In this document: positions 46,188 through 56,200 of the stretch, piece by piece
Numbering within the stretch: the first letter of the stretch is position 1
Layout: each line of letters opens with the position of its first letter
NCBI GenBank assembly: GCA_946406115.1
Contig: OX291560.1
Span: 7,193,158 to 7,257,157, forward strand
Length of the DNA: 64,000 bases
DNA from: Apoda limacodes
Lineage: Eukaryota > Arthropoda > Insecta > Lepidoptera > Limacodidae
Reading direction: 5' to 3'
Program-made: the position numbers and the translations under genes
Notes under the pieces: generated by a model
Told to the model about the DNA's origin: nothing
The model's database searches: none
Seen by the model: only the letters and a program-made list of their open reading frames with translations

Positions 46188-46281
46188 GATCCATAAACAC
46201 TAGTCGATAGTATTCATTCGAGTTACAATTTATCATCAAGTGTGATACTGAGGCTGGTTCTATTTCCTTCAAAAAAAAGCT

Positions 46282-46936
46282 ATGGAGGTATGTGTTTTTT
46301 TGCTTTATAATTCTTTATCTATATTTATTATATATTACAGACCCTCAAAACTATGTGTTTATTTGAATGTCTATTACTTAAACCAATTTTGTTTAGGTTT
46401 TCACTTTAGGTAAATTTTTTTATTCAAATTATTATACAAATATGTTTTTAAAGCATAGGCTTATTTTATTACAGAATTCAACATTTAACGTAATGGAAGA
46501 AAACACGTTCAAGCATTACTACTACGTTACATCGGATGATGAGCAATCAACTGAGAAGGCCTTAGAAACAACAAAGCTCAAACGGTCTCGTCGAAATAGT
46601 ATCGACTCATTCTTTAAGGGGACCAATCAGAAGAAAAAGAAACTCAGCTCTACAGTGGCGAGATCTTCAAAAGATGGTATCCCTGGTGTCACATACTTGT
46701 CTACTAATAATGATGATAGGGCTCATGCTACACATTTGATAAAAATTGAGGTGTATGACCTCATAAAATTGAAAAAAGTACCAGTAGATGAACATTGGAA
46801 ACACTCAGAAGTGAGGACCAAATATTATACGGATACAAAAGATGAAAAATATGAGCAAACGAAGGGTATCATATTTGATATCACGAAGCAAATAGCAGAA
46901 ACCAATAACTGTAAAAAATACTTTTTTAAAAAGTAA
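46282..46936 (+). CDS. Polinton TIR-encoded protein, left copy (spliced, unknown function)
   Basis: The open frame 46442-46936 has a likely start MEENTF at 46493, but a better model is spliced. ATGGAG (46282-46287) is followed by a GTATGT donor at 46288, and a TTATTACAG acceptor ends at 46474; the joined frame continues without stops. This gives about 155 residues with a two-codon first exon. The protein has a basic, NLS-like stretch (KLKRSRR, then NQKKKKL) and ends in a lysine-rich tail. No enzymatic motif is seen and I do not recognise the family. AATAAA-type signals follow near 47029. It lies wholly in the TIR, so it is duplicated at 57332-57986, and it reads inward, against the minus-strand core genes. 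Confidence 0.75.
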
Positions 46937-46968
46937 TCTCTAATAGCTAAATTAATTTATAAGAACCA

Positions 46969-47116
46969 GCTTCAGTATTACTCGAAATCAACTTTGAATC
47001 AAATTGTATCATGTTTGAGTTTTATTATGAATAAATGATATAAATAAAAAATATTTTTTTGTTTTTTAACCACTAATTACACAAACACACACATAAGAAA
47101 AAAACATTTTTTTATT
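46969..47116. other. Polinton inner left spacer
   Basis: AT-rich. It holds the putative polyadenylation signals for the plus-strand TIR gene and, for the minus strand, the 3' end of the protease gene. Confidence 0.5.
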
Positions 47117-47569
47117 TTAAAAAGTTTTATTATCAAAAATTGTTTTAAACATATCATATAATAAAATATCATTACATAGAGTGTTATTACTAAAGTGGTT
47201 TACAAAATCAATCATTGATTTACCATGAAACTTAAAATACAAATAAACAAGACAATATTCCCCACAAACAGTTGTAAAGTCATTTTGAACTCTTTTATTA
47301 TTGTAACTCCATATCTTAGTCTTCTTAATTAAGAAATATAAATGATGTCTACTAGGTTTACGACCATAAGAATCAAAGTATTCACCTAATCCATTTTTAT
47401 TAATATGTATTCCCACCCAATGCGATCCAGGTTGATTGTCAACATCTAAATTACTAATGAGAAAAGCAGGTAGGTGCATGAGTACTGGTAATCTATTTGC
47501 AGCAAATACATTTAGTTTAATTTTCGGAGAAATTATCTTTAAACATTTTTGAATATCTAAAGTATTCAT
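47117..47569 (-). CDS. Polinton adenovirus-type cysteine protease (PRO)
   Basis: 150 residues, intact from ATG at 47569. The catalytic set expected of adenain/Ulp1-type proteases is visible: His50 in GSHWVGIHIN, an acidic residue Asp66 in EYFDSYGR, and Cys102 in VCGEYCLVYL. In adenoviruses the enzyme cleaves capsid and core precursors. In Polintons it is presumed to mature the virion. It is the last core gene on the minus strand, downstream of the major capsid protein with a 74-bp gap. Length is close to usual for Polinton PRO. Confidence 0.92.
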   Translation of the reverse strand: MNTLDIQKCLKIISPKIKLNVFAANRLPVLMHLPAFLISNLDVDNQPGSHWVGIHINKNGLGEYFDSYGRKPSRHHLYFLIKKTKIWSYNNKRVQNDFTTVCGEYCLVYLYFKFHGKSMIDFVNHFSNNTLCNDILLYDMFKTIFDNKTF

Positions 47570-47643
47570 TTCAAAATGTTGATATTATGAATGTCAAAAG
47601 TATAATAAGTCCTTTCATTGAGTTCTAATTATTTATTATATTT

Positions 47644-48954
47644 TTAGCTACTGTAATCTACTGAAACATTACGATTTTTATCTATTTCAATAACATTATC
47701 AAATTCAGCATACACTATACAGTTTATTGTTTGTATGAGTGCTGCTTCAAAACGAACTACCAGTCTTACGCTTCCATGTCTAATAAGATTCCAATGAGAC
47801 GTAGAACTAGCTGATAAGTCTGGAGTTAAGTCAAATGCCATCAAACAATATCCATTTGCATATTGTTCCCTAGAAATAGCATTACCATCATTCAAAAAGT
47901 GAATACCTGACCCGGAAAATAGTGTATGGTAAGCTGTGGTAAATATATTGTTGTGAAACATTGGTTGTAAAGCTTTTGATGGTATTTGTTGGCCATCTAT
48001 ATACAAACTAAATGTATTTATTCCATAGTTTTCAAAGTTAAAAGGGTTTCTGTTAATACTTCCATTAAAAGCAGCATCGTTTACAAAACCTATTATACAC
48101 CTTTTTGGAACTTGACCAATAAATATGTTATCAAGCGTTTTTCCCTGAACTCCTGAAGGTATTGTGAGCACTTTGACTTCAGCTCTGGTTATAGGATACT
48201 TAGCGGTCGTTGCACTTAAAACTTTTTGATGTGCTAATAATACACTTGGACTAATTTTTGCTCTACGAACTATAAGTGTAGCGTCAGTAAAAGTAACTTT
48301 CAGTTTAGCATCTGCACCAGCCATAAGATTAAAACTTTCTCTTGATCGTACTAGTTTAAGACTAATTTCAACACCATTTATCAGAAACTTTTCTTGATTA
48401 AACACATCCCCATGCAAATGTCCTACCATTTCTACCTCTTTACTCTCACGTACAAATTGATTCCTTTTTTTAAATCCATCATTAGAATCATCTAGTGAAT
48501 TCATTTTTCCAGCTGTATCTTCATACCATAGTCCACAAGTCAGATGAGATTGTTTAGCTGCTGGACCATAGTTTAATGAAGTTTCTATAAATGCCCTATA
48601 AGCATAAGTGTTGTTTGGTGGAGATACTAGTTTTTGATTTAAATACACATCGAGTTGATTGAACAGTGAGTGTAACCAGTTATTAGTTGGGGCTACTACT
48701 GTAGCAGCAGCTAAGTTGGTGCCATCTTGGTTTCGAATTTTAACTTTTAAATGTAGTAATGTATGAGACAAATCGATATAATCATCCCCCGTACCAGGAA
48801 TTTGAAATTCAATTGGTCCATCGTCTGTAAGGGATGATATAGGTTTGTAGTGTATCCATTGTCCATTTTCAATACTTGTCTGAGTTGTTGGTAAAGCAAA
48901 TAAATCCAATTCCGATTTTATACATTCACATGAATGATTATGCAAGAATGACAT
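47644..48954 (-). CDS. Polinton major capsid protein (double jelly-roll)
   Basis: 436 intact residues. Sequence order fits Polinton MCP: an N-terminal strand-rich region (DGPIEFQIPGTGDDYIDLSH), then NNWLHSLFNQLDVYLNQKLV, a central loop, and a second jelly-roll half (LFSGSGIHFLNDGNAISRE, NLIRHGSVRLVVRFEAAL). The family builds the pseudo-hexameric capsomers of PRD1/adenovirus-type capsids. The ATG overlaps the stop of the upstream gene (48954), so the two are probably co-transcribed. No lesions. Confidence 0.9.
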   Translation of the reverse strand: MSFLHNHSCECIKSELDLFALPTTQTSIENGQWIHYKPISSLTDDGPIEFQIPGTGDDYIDLSHTLLHLKVKIRNQDGTNLAAATVVAPTNNWLHSLFNQLDVYLNQKLVSPPNNTYAYRAFIETSLNYGPAAKQSHLTCGLWYEDTAGKMNSLDDSNDGFKKRNQFVRESKEVEMVGHLHGDVFNQEKFLINGVEISLKLVRSRESFNLMAGADAKLKVTFTDATLIVRRAKISPSVLLAHQKVLSATTAKYPITRAEVKVLTIPSGVQGKTLDNIFIGQVPKRCIIGFVNDAAFNGSINRNPFNFENYGINTFSLYIDGQQIPSKALQPMFHNNIFTTAYHTLFSGSGIHFLNDGNAISREQYANGYCLMAFDLTPDLSASSTSHWNLIRHGSVRLVVRFEAALIQTINCIVYAEFDNVIEIDKNRNVSVDYSS

Positions 48955-49400
48955 TATTTGTTTGAAAATATATCTTTAGTATTTCTATTAATTTTATACT
49001 TTCTAGCTCTCAACTCTTTCAAAGCTGTTGACGGAATGGAATGAAACCGACGTTGACGTTTCGTTATATAACCTGATCCATTCATTAGTCTTTCAATTTT
49101 ATCATCTGCTCTTCGTTTTAAATTACTACTTACATCTTTTAACCGTGTTTGCACAGATTCATTCATTGGTTTCTGGCTTATCATATCGCTTAATAATCCC
49201 ACTCCAGCATTAAGAGCCTCTTTACCAATTACTCTTGCCCCACTTGATAATAAAGGTAGTACTGATCGAAACAGGCCTCCTAAAAAGCTTCCTATTCCAT
49301 GACCACGTTGATGTGGTACACCTTTATAAATTACACCAATTCCTGATCCTGCTTGGTGTGAATAGTATTGCTCATAGGGACAAATACTGTTATTATGCAT
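48954..49400 (-). CDS. Probable Polinton minor capsid/core protein
   Basis: 148 residues. It begins with a glycine-rich membrane-active-like segment (GHGIGSFLGGLFRSVLPLLS, residues about 33-52) followed by basic helical sequence and a lysine/arginine-rich C-terminus (ITKRQRRF, ARKYKINRN). An amphipathic glycine/leucine helix followed by basic sequence is the layout of adenovirus protein VI/pX-like minor capsid proteins. The position between penton and MCP supports a virion role. Start and stop overlap its neighbours at 49400 and 48954. Confidence 0.7.
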   Translation of the reverse strand: MHNNSICPYEQYYSHQAGSGIGVIYKGVPHQRGHGIGSFLGGLFRSVLPLLSSGARVIGKEALNAGVGLLSDMISQKPMNESVQTRLKDVSSNLKRRADDKIERLMNGSGYITKRQRRFHSIPSTALKELRARKYKINRNTKDIFSNK

Positions 49401-50170
49401 TATAATCGCTTAAAGTGTAGTTTAACATATGCGGTCCCTAATTGAAATGGTATTTTATTACCAGTGTTTGTTCTTATATCTATTTCAATTGTATCAAATT
49501 CTCTTCGCATAACTGGTAAGTAGTGGGGTGGTGAAAATACATGCATCTTATAAGCACCATAGATATATTTCTCGGGGTCTAAAGGTATTATTCTTAACAA
49601 TGGTGTCATAACATCTCCAACTATTTGCGGATCAATTATATCACAGTAAACAAATAATTGAGAAGGTAATCCTAAATGTAAATTGGGTGGGTATCTTCCA
49701 ACATTTTTTGTTATTAAATTAGTTTTTGGTTCAAAGCCAAGTTGAATACTTAACTTTGATGATAACGTTAAAGATGATATATTTTTATCGTTAATTTGAA
49801 CAGAGACCATCTGGGAAACTTTATCATAATGAAAGCGACAGTTTTCTTTTAGGTTTAAGGCTTTTAAAATGTTATCAATATTATCATAATTGGTTGCAGG
49901 TATATGATTTTTATAAATGACTGATGATATTGATTTATCCAAAGGTACTATCATTTTCTTAGTAATATACATTATATTTTCACCCTCTTGAACTGTAAAC
50001 ATACTACATGGGTATTAAAATTCTACAACTCCAACAGACCACTGTCCTTCTAATTTTATAGGTTTTGGAAGTTTTGTTGAAAAATTTGTAGTGGTATTAC
50101 TCGGAAAATATTCCATTGAACTATTACTGAGCAAAGTTAAATAAAAATCTTCCTTAATCATATTTTTTCT
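49400..50170 (-). pseudogene. Polinton penton (single jelly-roll) protein, one stop
   Basis: The N-terminus (about 50150-50018; DFYLTLLSNSSMEYFPSN, then LPKPIKLEGQWSVGVVEF) is followed by a TAA at 50015-50017. The same frame continues as a 200-codon frame (50002-49400; IPATNYDNIDNIL ... FQLGTAYVKLHFKRL). A conserved 'FYLTLPSNSS'-like start and 'GxW-VG-VE-QYP' block are Polinton penton features from memory. The protein would form the capsid vertices. Translation could restart at the ATG at 50002, but that loses the first strand. The piece before the stop is fused in frame to the integrase. Confidence 0.85.
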
Positions 50171-51219
50171 GTCTTTTAATGATACCCAAGTATTAAATTT
50201 GTTTGGATAACCTTTCCACTTCACTAGAACTTGCTTTCTATTTCCAAAATAACGAGTGTGGAGTATTTTATCTATTTTATGTGGGAGAGTGGGGTTGTAT
50301 ATTACTTTTTGTAATTCTTTTTCATAAAATGTACCTGTAATGGGTTCATTTTGAAGATCTTTTAACGTATAAACTACCCAAGGTGATCTTCTTATAACTG
50401 AAGTAATAACAAATATTTCATCACTCCAGTTGCTCTCGTATCCTTTTTGAAATATGTGTTTATGTTTTGTTATCCTAACATAATCACCTTCTTTAAACCT
50501 GTTTAGAATAGCCTTTTGCCCTTTATCTCTATCATATAAATTATTCCAAACAGTCATAATATTTTCTGAGTTAACATCTTTGGGACACATTTTTATACTT
50601 GAATGATAGCTATGATTATAAGAATAAATCAAATCTTTTAAAATATCAACATATCTATATGTGTTATAATGTGTGAAATACCGCCACATTTTTGTCTTTA
50701 ATGTTCTTTGAAAGCGTTCCACGATACTAGCTTTTATATCAGGATTGTTAGTGGTGTAATAGTTTATACCTTTACTTTTAAAATATTTTTGCACATCCTT
50801 AGAAACAAATTCAGTTCCCTTATCTAACTGAATGTGGATTAGGTAAGGATTTTGACTCATTAAATATACTTTCAAAGCATTCTTTTATAGTTATAGAGTT
50901 CTTTTTTTTTAAATATCTAGCAAATGCATATTTACTAAATACATCAATAACACACAGAATATATTTAAAACCATCATTATATTCAGAATAAGTGCGCATA
51001 TCACTTAAATCCACCTGCCACAAGTCATTATAATTAGATAAAATGTACTTATTTCTAGGAAATCTATTTCTTACAGGTTTATGTAATGTGTAAGTTTCTT
51101 GTTCTTGCAACCAATTTTTCACTTGTTTTGCTGTCATTTTTCCCTTTAACGAGTTGATGAGTTTGTTAACACCTCCATATCCAGCAGGATGAGAAACATC
51201 ATAGAAATCTGATTTATTT
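50153..51219 (-). pseudogene. Polinton integrase with chromodomain, one frameshift
   Basis: Retroviral-type integrase in two frames. Sequence from about 51219 (FYDVSHPAGYGGVNKL) leads into the frame 51137-50860: WQVDLSDM holds the first Asp. After a one-base shift near 50855 in an A-run the frame 50875-50015 has LDKGTEFVSKDVQKYF (second Asp) and DIKASIVERFQRTLK (Glu). A chromodomain follows (ILHTRYFGNRKQVLVKWKGY, then NTWVSLKD), which in other integrases reads chromatin marks. The frame then runs directly into penton coding sequence. Integrase inserts the linear element and makes the 6-bp duplication. Confidence 0.93.
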
Positions 51220-52005
51220 CTAATAGGGGGTCCATTTTTCCCAGTCTATTTTTTTCTTGATTTTGTTAAAATGAGTCTTAGTAGGAGTAAAACTATTATC
51301 TGATTGCAATTTGTTAAGTGGAATTTCTTCTTTTATATCACCTAAGTAAAGTTTATTAATATATTCTAGTCTTTTTGGATTTCCAATATAAGTTAATGGT
51401 ATTTTAATTTCTTTTAATGCTGATGCAAACTCTTGCCACCCAATTGGATCACTGTGTTTAAGTGGTCTTAGTGTATCATTCACCAGGTCTATAATGTTAC
51501 TCCCTGGTATTTTCATATTATTGATACTAACAGTTCCATTGGTATCCCAATCTACCTTATTTTTATTTGAAAAAATTGATTCTATTAGTAATTCACCTCG
51601 TTTTATATACGTCTTAGGAATCAATTTCAAGAGTTGTTGCTTTGAATAAAATGGGGTTAAGTCAGTATCATTTATGGTTTTTGATTTTATGTTTGATACC
51701 TGCTCAGTGTCAAGGACTGTTTCCTTAATAACATCAGTATCTTTATAATTAGGCGAACTTTCTGTTTTGGTTATAATTGGTATTTGATATGGTCGTCGTT
51801 CTACTTCAGTAAAATGTAAATACCTTTGTAGTGTTTGTAAATACAAAATCCATTTTTCTCTATCTTCTACATTACTATTTAAAATATCTTTCATTTCACC
51901 ATCTAAACGGAATAAAGTATTTAAAGCGCTTTGTGTTTCATTTTCCTTTTTAATTTTTTCTATCAAATTAGGTTCAATTAGAATCATTTTTTTAGCATGT
52001 TCCAT
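51220..52005 (-). CDS. Polinton conserved protein of unknown function (261 aa)
   Basis: Intact frame from ATG at 52005. It starts MEHAKKMILIEPNLIEKI and has a charged, helical N-terminus with EKWILYLQTLQRYLHF, and a second domain with KRGELLIESIFSN, GTVSINNMKIPGSNIIDLVN and WQEFASALKEIKIP. I recall proteins of this layout in Polintons, next to integrase, without known function; the name PX is sometimes used for such genes. The stop overlaps the start region of the integrase. Confidence 0.75.
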   Translation of the reverse strand: MEHAKKMILIEPNLIEKIKKENETQSALNTLFRLDGEMKDILNSNVEDREKWILYLQTLQRYLHFTEVERRPYQIPIITKTESSPNYKDTDVIKETVLDTEQVSNIKSKTINDTDLTPFYSKQQLLKLIPKTYIKRGELLIESIFSNKNKVDWDTNGTVSINNMKIPGSNIIDLVNDTLRPLKHSDPIGWQEFASALKEIKIPLTYIGNPKRLEYINKLYLGDIKEEIPLNKLQSDNSFTPTKTHFNKIKKKIDWEKWTPY

Positions 52006-52024
52006 TTCTGCTTTTATTTTCCTG

Positions 52025-52354
52025 CTAAGGTTTTAAAATTGAACTCACCAAGGCACTTAGAACAGATCCTAAAATAATAGGTAAAAAGGCACCACCCCTT
52101 TGAATAATTACGTTTTTTCTAAGTAGATTTCTTCCTTTACAAACCAACTTTCTCAATATATTTTTATATTTTTTTAATTTGTTTTTATCATTTTCCTTGA
52201 CGGGTATTTTACCCTGTAATACGTTGTAAATACACTCACAAATAAAATTTATTTCTTCTTTACTACAAGATTTAAGTAAAGGTTTTCTATGTCTTGGTTT
52301 CAATACATGCAACGATTTTAAAAGTTCTTGATGTGTAGTCACTCTTGAATGCAT
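52025..52354 (-). CDS. Small conserved Polinton protein with C-terminal hydrophobic tail (109 aa)
   Basis: Intact. The sequence reads LLKSCSKEEINFICECIYNV, LQGKIPV, then KLKKYKNILRKL and a hydrophobic end (GGAFLPIILGSVLSALVSS). This pattern, a helical cysteine-containing domain, a basic stretch and a hydrophobic tail, is one I recall from Polintons and adintovirus-like genomes. The function is unknown. The ATG overlaps the upstream ATPase stop (TAATG). Confidence 0.7.
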   Translation of the reverse strand: MHSRVTTHQELLKSLHVLKPRHRKPLLKSCSKEEINFICECIYNVLQGKIPVKENDKNKLKKYKNILRKLVCKGRNLLRKNVIIQRGGAFLPIILGSVLSALVSSILKP

Positions 52355-53013
52355 TATTTATGAATGATTGGAATTTCATTATGCTTGCTGTATTTAAATC
52401 CTTTTTTAGGTATATATACAATGCAGTTCTGGTCAGAAGGAAATATTCTCGTTTTAAATCGACACATATCAATTGTGTCCTGTTTTAAATCTATCATTAG
52501 GTAGCCATGAGGTTCACTAGTAGCATCTTTGTAGGCATCTTCCAAAAATTTGATGTTTTCAGGTGAGACTTGACGTGCTAAGTAACGAATTTGTGTTTTA
52601 TCTCGTGGATTTTTAAAGTAGACTATATAACTAGAGTTTAAAGAAATATCTCTCTGTCCTTTACCTTGATGGAATATATTTTGTGTAATATAGAAAACAC
52701 TAATGTTTCTATGATGACTACCCTTTGTGAATATGTCAACAACACGACCATCAGACTCTCGCATGAGGTCATCGATTATTATTAGTTGTGGTTGTTCTCC
52801 ATCAAACATACTGAGGTCAGGAATACCTTGGTAATAATTAACATTGTTCAAGTTGTATAACGGTTGCATTTCATCATAACACCACATAATATTAGAAAAA
52901 TGTTGATTGCAAATCTCATTAGCATGTTTCACAAAATTTTTAACAAAAACTGATTTACCACATCCACTAGGGCCAGCTACAATTACTGTAAAGGGATGGT
53001 AAAAATGAATCAT
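52354..53013 (-). CDS. Polinton FtsK/HerA-type genome-packaging ATPase
   Basis: 219 intact residues. The Walker A motif AGPSGCGKS lies at residues 13-21 and Walker B LIIIDD at residues 77-82. A later ITQNIFHQGKG segment fits the sensor region of this family. Such ATPases drive DNA into preformed capsids of PRD1-type viruses. The start at 53013 is the first ATG. Length matches typical Polinton ATPases. Confidence 0.95.
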   Translation of the reverse strand: MIHFYHPFTVIVAGPSGCGKSVFVKNFVKHANEICNQHFSNIMWCYDEMQPLYNLNNVNYYQGIPDLSMFDGEQPQLIIIDDLMRESDGRVVDIFTKGSHHRNISVFYITQNIFHQGKGQRDISLNSSYIVYFKNPRDKTQIRYLARQVSPENIKFLEDAYKDATSEPHGYLMIDLKQDTIDMCRFKTRIFPSDQNCIVYIPKKGFKYSKHNEIPIIHK

Positions 53014-53225
53014 AATTATTTTTAATGTGTGTTCTCTTTGAAAATGTTCAAATTCATATGGAGGAAAGCAATAAAAACAAACACTTATATATTAAAAACA
53101 ATATAATTAATAATAAAAAAAAAATTACAATCATTAGGTTACTTAATAATAGTTATTACCTTACATTTTTTTAAACACACATAAACCAGATACAATTAAT
53201 ACTCTATATTATTATTATTTCAAAA
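53014..53225. other. Spacer between polB and ATPase
   Basis: 212 bp, A/T-rich, no gene. It may hold the ATPase-cluster promoter. Confidence 0.4.
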
Positions 53226-56200
53226 CTATAAGTTAATCTTAAAATGACCCCAAGCATATGTATCTGTTGAATTAGGTAAAATATATCTCTTGGTGTCATT
53301 ACAGGATAGACAAGTTTTATTAATTTGTTGTGTAAAAATAGTATGTTTCACACTTCGAATCCTACACATTTGTGAAACATTTACATTTTTATTAAATAGA
53401 CACAACTTATAATTTTCCAAATTCATTTTTTTTGTCACACTTTTATTTACACCTTTAGCTTTAGCAATAACCTTACTTTCAATGTCCATTGCATACATTT
53501 TTGATCGAAGTCCTACAAACTCCCGAAATACTTTACCATTGTTCTCATCCTTAAAATATCCAAGTTTCTTTTTATTTAAAAGTGAGAAACCATAAAGATT
53601 ATCACTAGGATAGTCTGAAGTATCGAAAAAACATTCTAAGTCAGATTTTATATCATTATAAAAATTATCTGTAAATACATGGTAAACTAAGCTATCCGTA
53701 TCAGTGTATAATAACTTGACACTATTATTGTATTTTCTTTTCATGTAATTATAATGAAAGTTATACATCAATGTTTTTGATATTTCTAATATACAAAATC
53801 CTAAAACAAATGGTTTATTGAAATATACCTTAGTCTTTTGTAATTGTACAGCAATTAAAGACTCGGAGAATATAGATAGACTATGAAACTCAGGGCGAGC
53901 AATTAAACTTTGTGCACCTTGAATTTTTCCACGGTTTTCCCAGTGAGTTAACAATTTCACATTAACACGTTTTTCAACATTTTCCATAGTTTTACCAAAG
54001 ACTGCATTATTCATAAGTTTATAAAAATCTTTTTCAAAGTCACTTTTAGCTAAAGTTCTTAGTTGTGTATTTAAATCTATATATTTCTTCAACCAAGGAC
54101 TTTGCTCAAACTGTAAAACTCTATGAACTCTAATTAATTTCATACCAAGTTGTAAACATTGCTTCAGATTTCTATAGTGAATAATATATTTAGTTTTGTT
54201 ATATAAATTTGGTACTAATTTTTTATCTTTACTGTTACCGATTACAATGTTTTCAGGGCATAAAGGTAAGTCTGAATGAAGATCATGTAAATTTTCAGGG
54301 TATTCAAGATCAACTTCCAGTATGTATCCAATATCTGATGAATCTGATATATTGAAGTCTATGTTCGGGTTAACCCATTTAAAATCTCTTACAGGCAAAT
54401 ACTGAGACATTGCCCAACCATAGAGATTGTTTGCATCAAAATACATTAAGTAAGATTTTGGTAAGTTATCTTTGTAATCACCCATGTACTCGTTATTTGC
54501 CTTTCCATATCTGTTAGAACACTGTGAAATACCACCTCTTATACCAGACTTTACGAATGCTATTTTATCAAAGTCTTTCAATAATTCCAGTGTTATGTTA
54601 GTACATTTTAGCATTGCATCCCAGCTTAATCCTGGAAGGGTATAATATTGTACAGGGTCGAGTTCATATGTTTTGATACAAATTTCTCTAAAGTTTTCAA
54701 AAATATCAGTGAGTAACATTACATCAGTTCTTAAGTATAGATTGGAATAGTCCAACATATTTTTACATTTAAATTGGACCCAAACATTTTGAGCATGTTT
54801 ATAATCATCATCTGAGACACTGGTATTACTTAAAGAGTTAAAGAAAGCGTCTTGATCTGGAAGAGTTGTAACTTTTAAGGATTCATAAGAATTAACAAAT
54901 TCATAAGGAAAAACACCCATTCCTAATAAGTTTATTAAAATCATTTTCGTTTGGAAATTGTTTTCTTAATTCTATAAATTGATCTTTTTTTAGATTTTTA
55001 GCTAAACTATCTAAACTACTGGCCATGAATTTAAAGGAATCTAAAAACCGCAAATGTACTAAATGACCTCTTATTTTAAGTTTTTTTGAGAATGAAATAT
55101 ATTTTTCCTTATTTTGCGGAATGATATCTATTTCTCCATCTTTAAAATTCAAAGCATGAACAATAAAATGAGCATCATAATTACTTAGATTATGAAATAG
55201 AATGGGAATGAAAAAGGGAACACGATACTTTGAACTACATAATTCGTGAGCAACACCTCTAAAATTACCAGTATTCCAATCATAGTCTACTGTGATGTCA
55301 TCACCCAATAGCCCTTCACAAATATAACATAATTGCGATTGTCTAATAGATTCCTTCTCTTCGTTAGTTAATGGAAGTGGACATTTTTGAAAACAATTTA
55401 TCCTATGTATATTGCTAATATCTTTGTAAATGCTTTCCATAAACATTTTTGCACAATTAGGCCCTGTGTATGTTCTGTATGTAGACAGCTTATCATCATA
55501 CGAACATTTTATATAGTATCCATAACTATAAACTTCATGTTCATGTATTGTTTTTGTATATGACTTCGATGGATCAGGGTCACATGAGGTGACGGGTTTT
55601 AAAAGAGCTTCAAAGTCTGCATATATTACAAAAGGTAATTTTAATTTTCTTTGAAACTTATCAAAATAGATTTCATCATTATTTGTTTCCTGATTAAACC
55701 AATCTTTTCCTTTTTTATGAATTCCTGGTAATTCAGTAACAATATGAGCACAGTCATGTTTTTGGTGATTAATTAAATTAACTTTAGATTTAAAATATAG
55801 AAGGCAACCATCACAGATATGAATAGCATTATTTCGATTCGTTATTTGTTTACTTACCAAGCGTGATAAATTTTTTATAAAACAATAATGACCATTTGAA
55901 CCATTGTTTAAAAATAATAAGTTAATGTGTAATTCTTTACGACATTTAGTAAAATATAATGGTCCAACGATGGTATTACATTTTTTTTCTTTGTTAAATT
56001 CTAATCTGAAAACATTGATACTAATGTTATTCTGTTTTTCTACCTTGGGTATATCCGATAATTTGATTGGGAACTGTATATTATTAAACTTTAGTCTATT
56101 TTGATTCCTCAAGTATGATGATACCCTTTCAGAACTTTTATTTACAGGATATAGTGCAGATAATAAAGCCCAGTTAAAACATTGTTGATCGTTATTTTTT

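Larger units (their letters stand above)
45690..46968 (+). repeat. Polinton left TIR
   Basis: Matches the reverse complement of 57300-58613. It has a 14-bp insertion (after aggggattc) and one fewer 49-bp repeat unit than the right TIR. Identity ends after 'aagaacca'. It includes a complete gene and its promoter. Confidence 0.95.
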
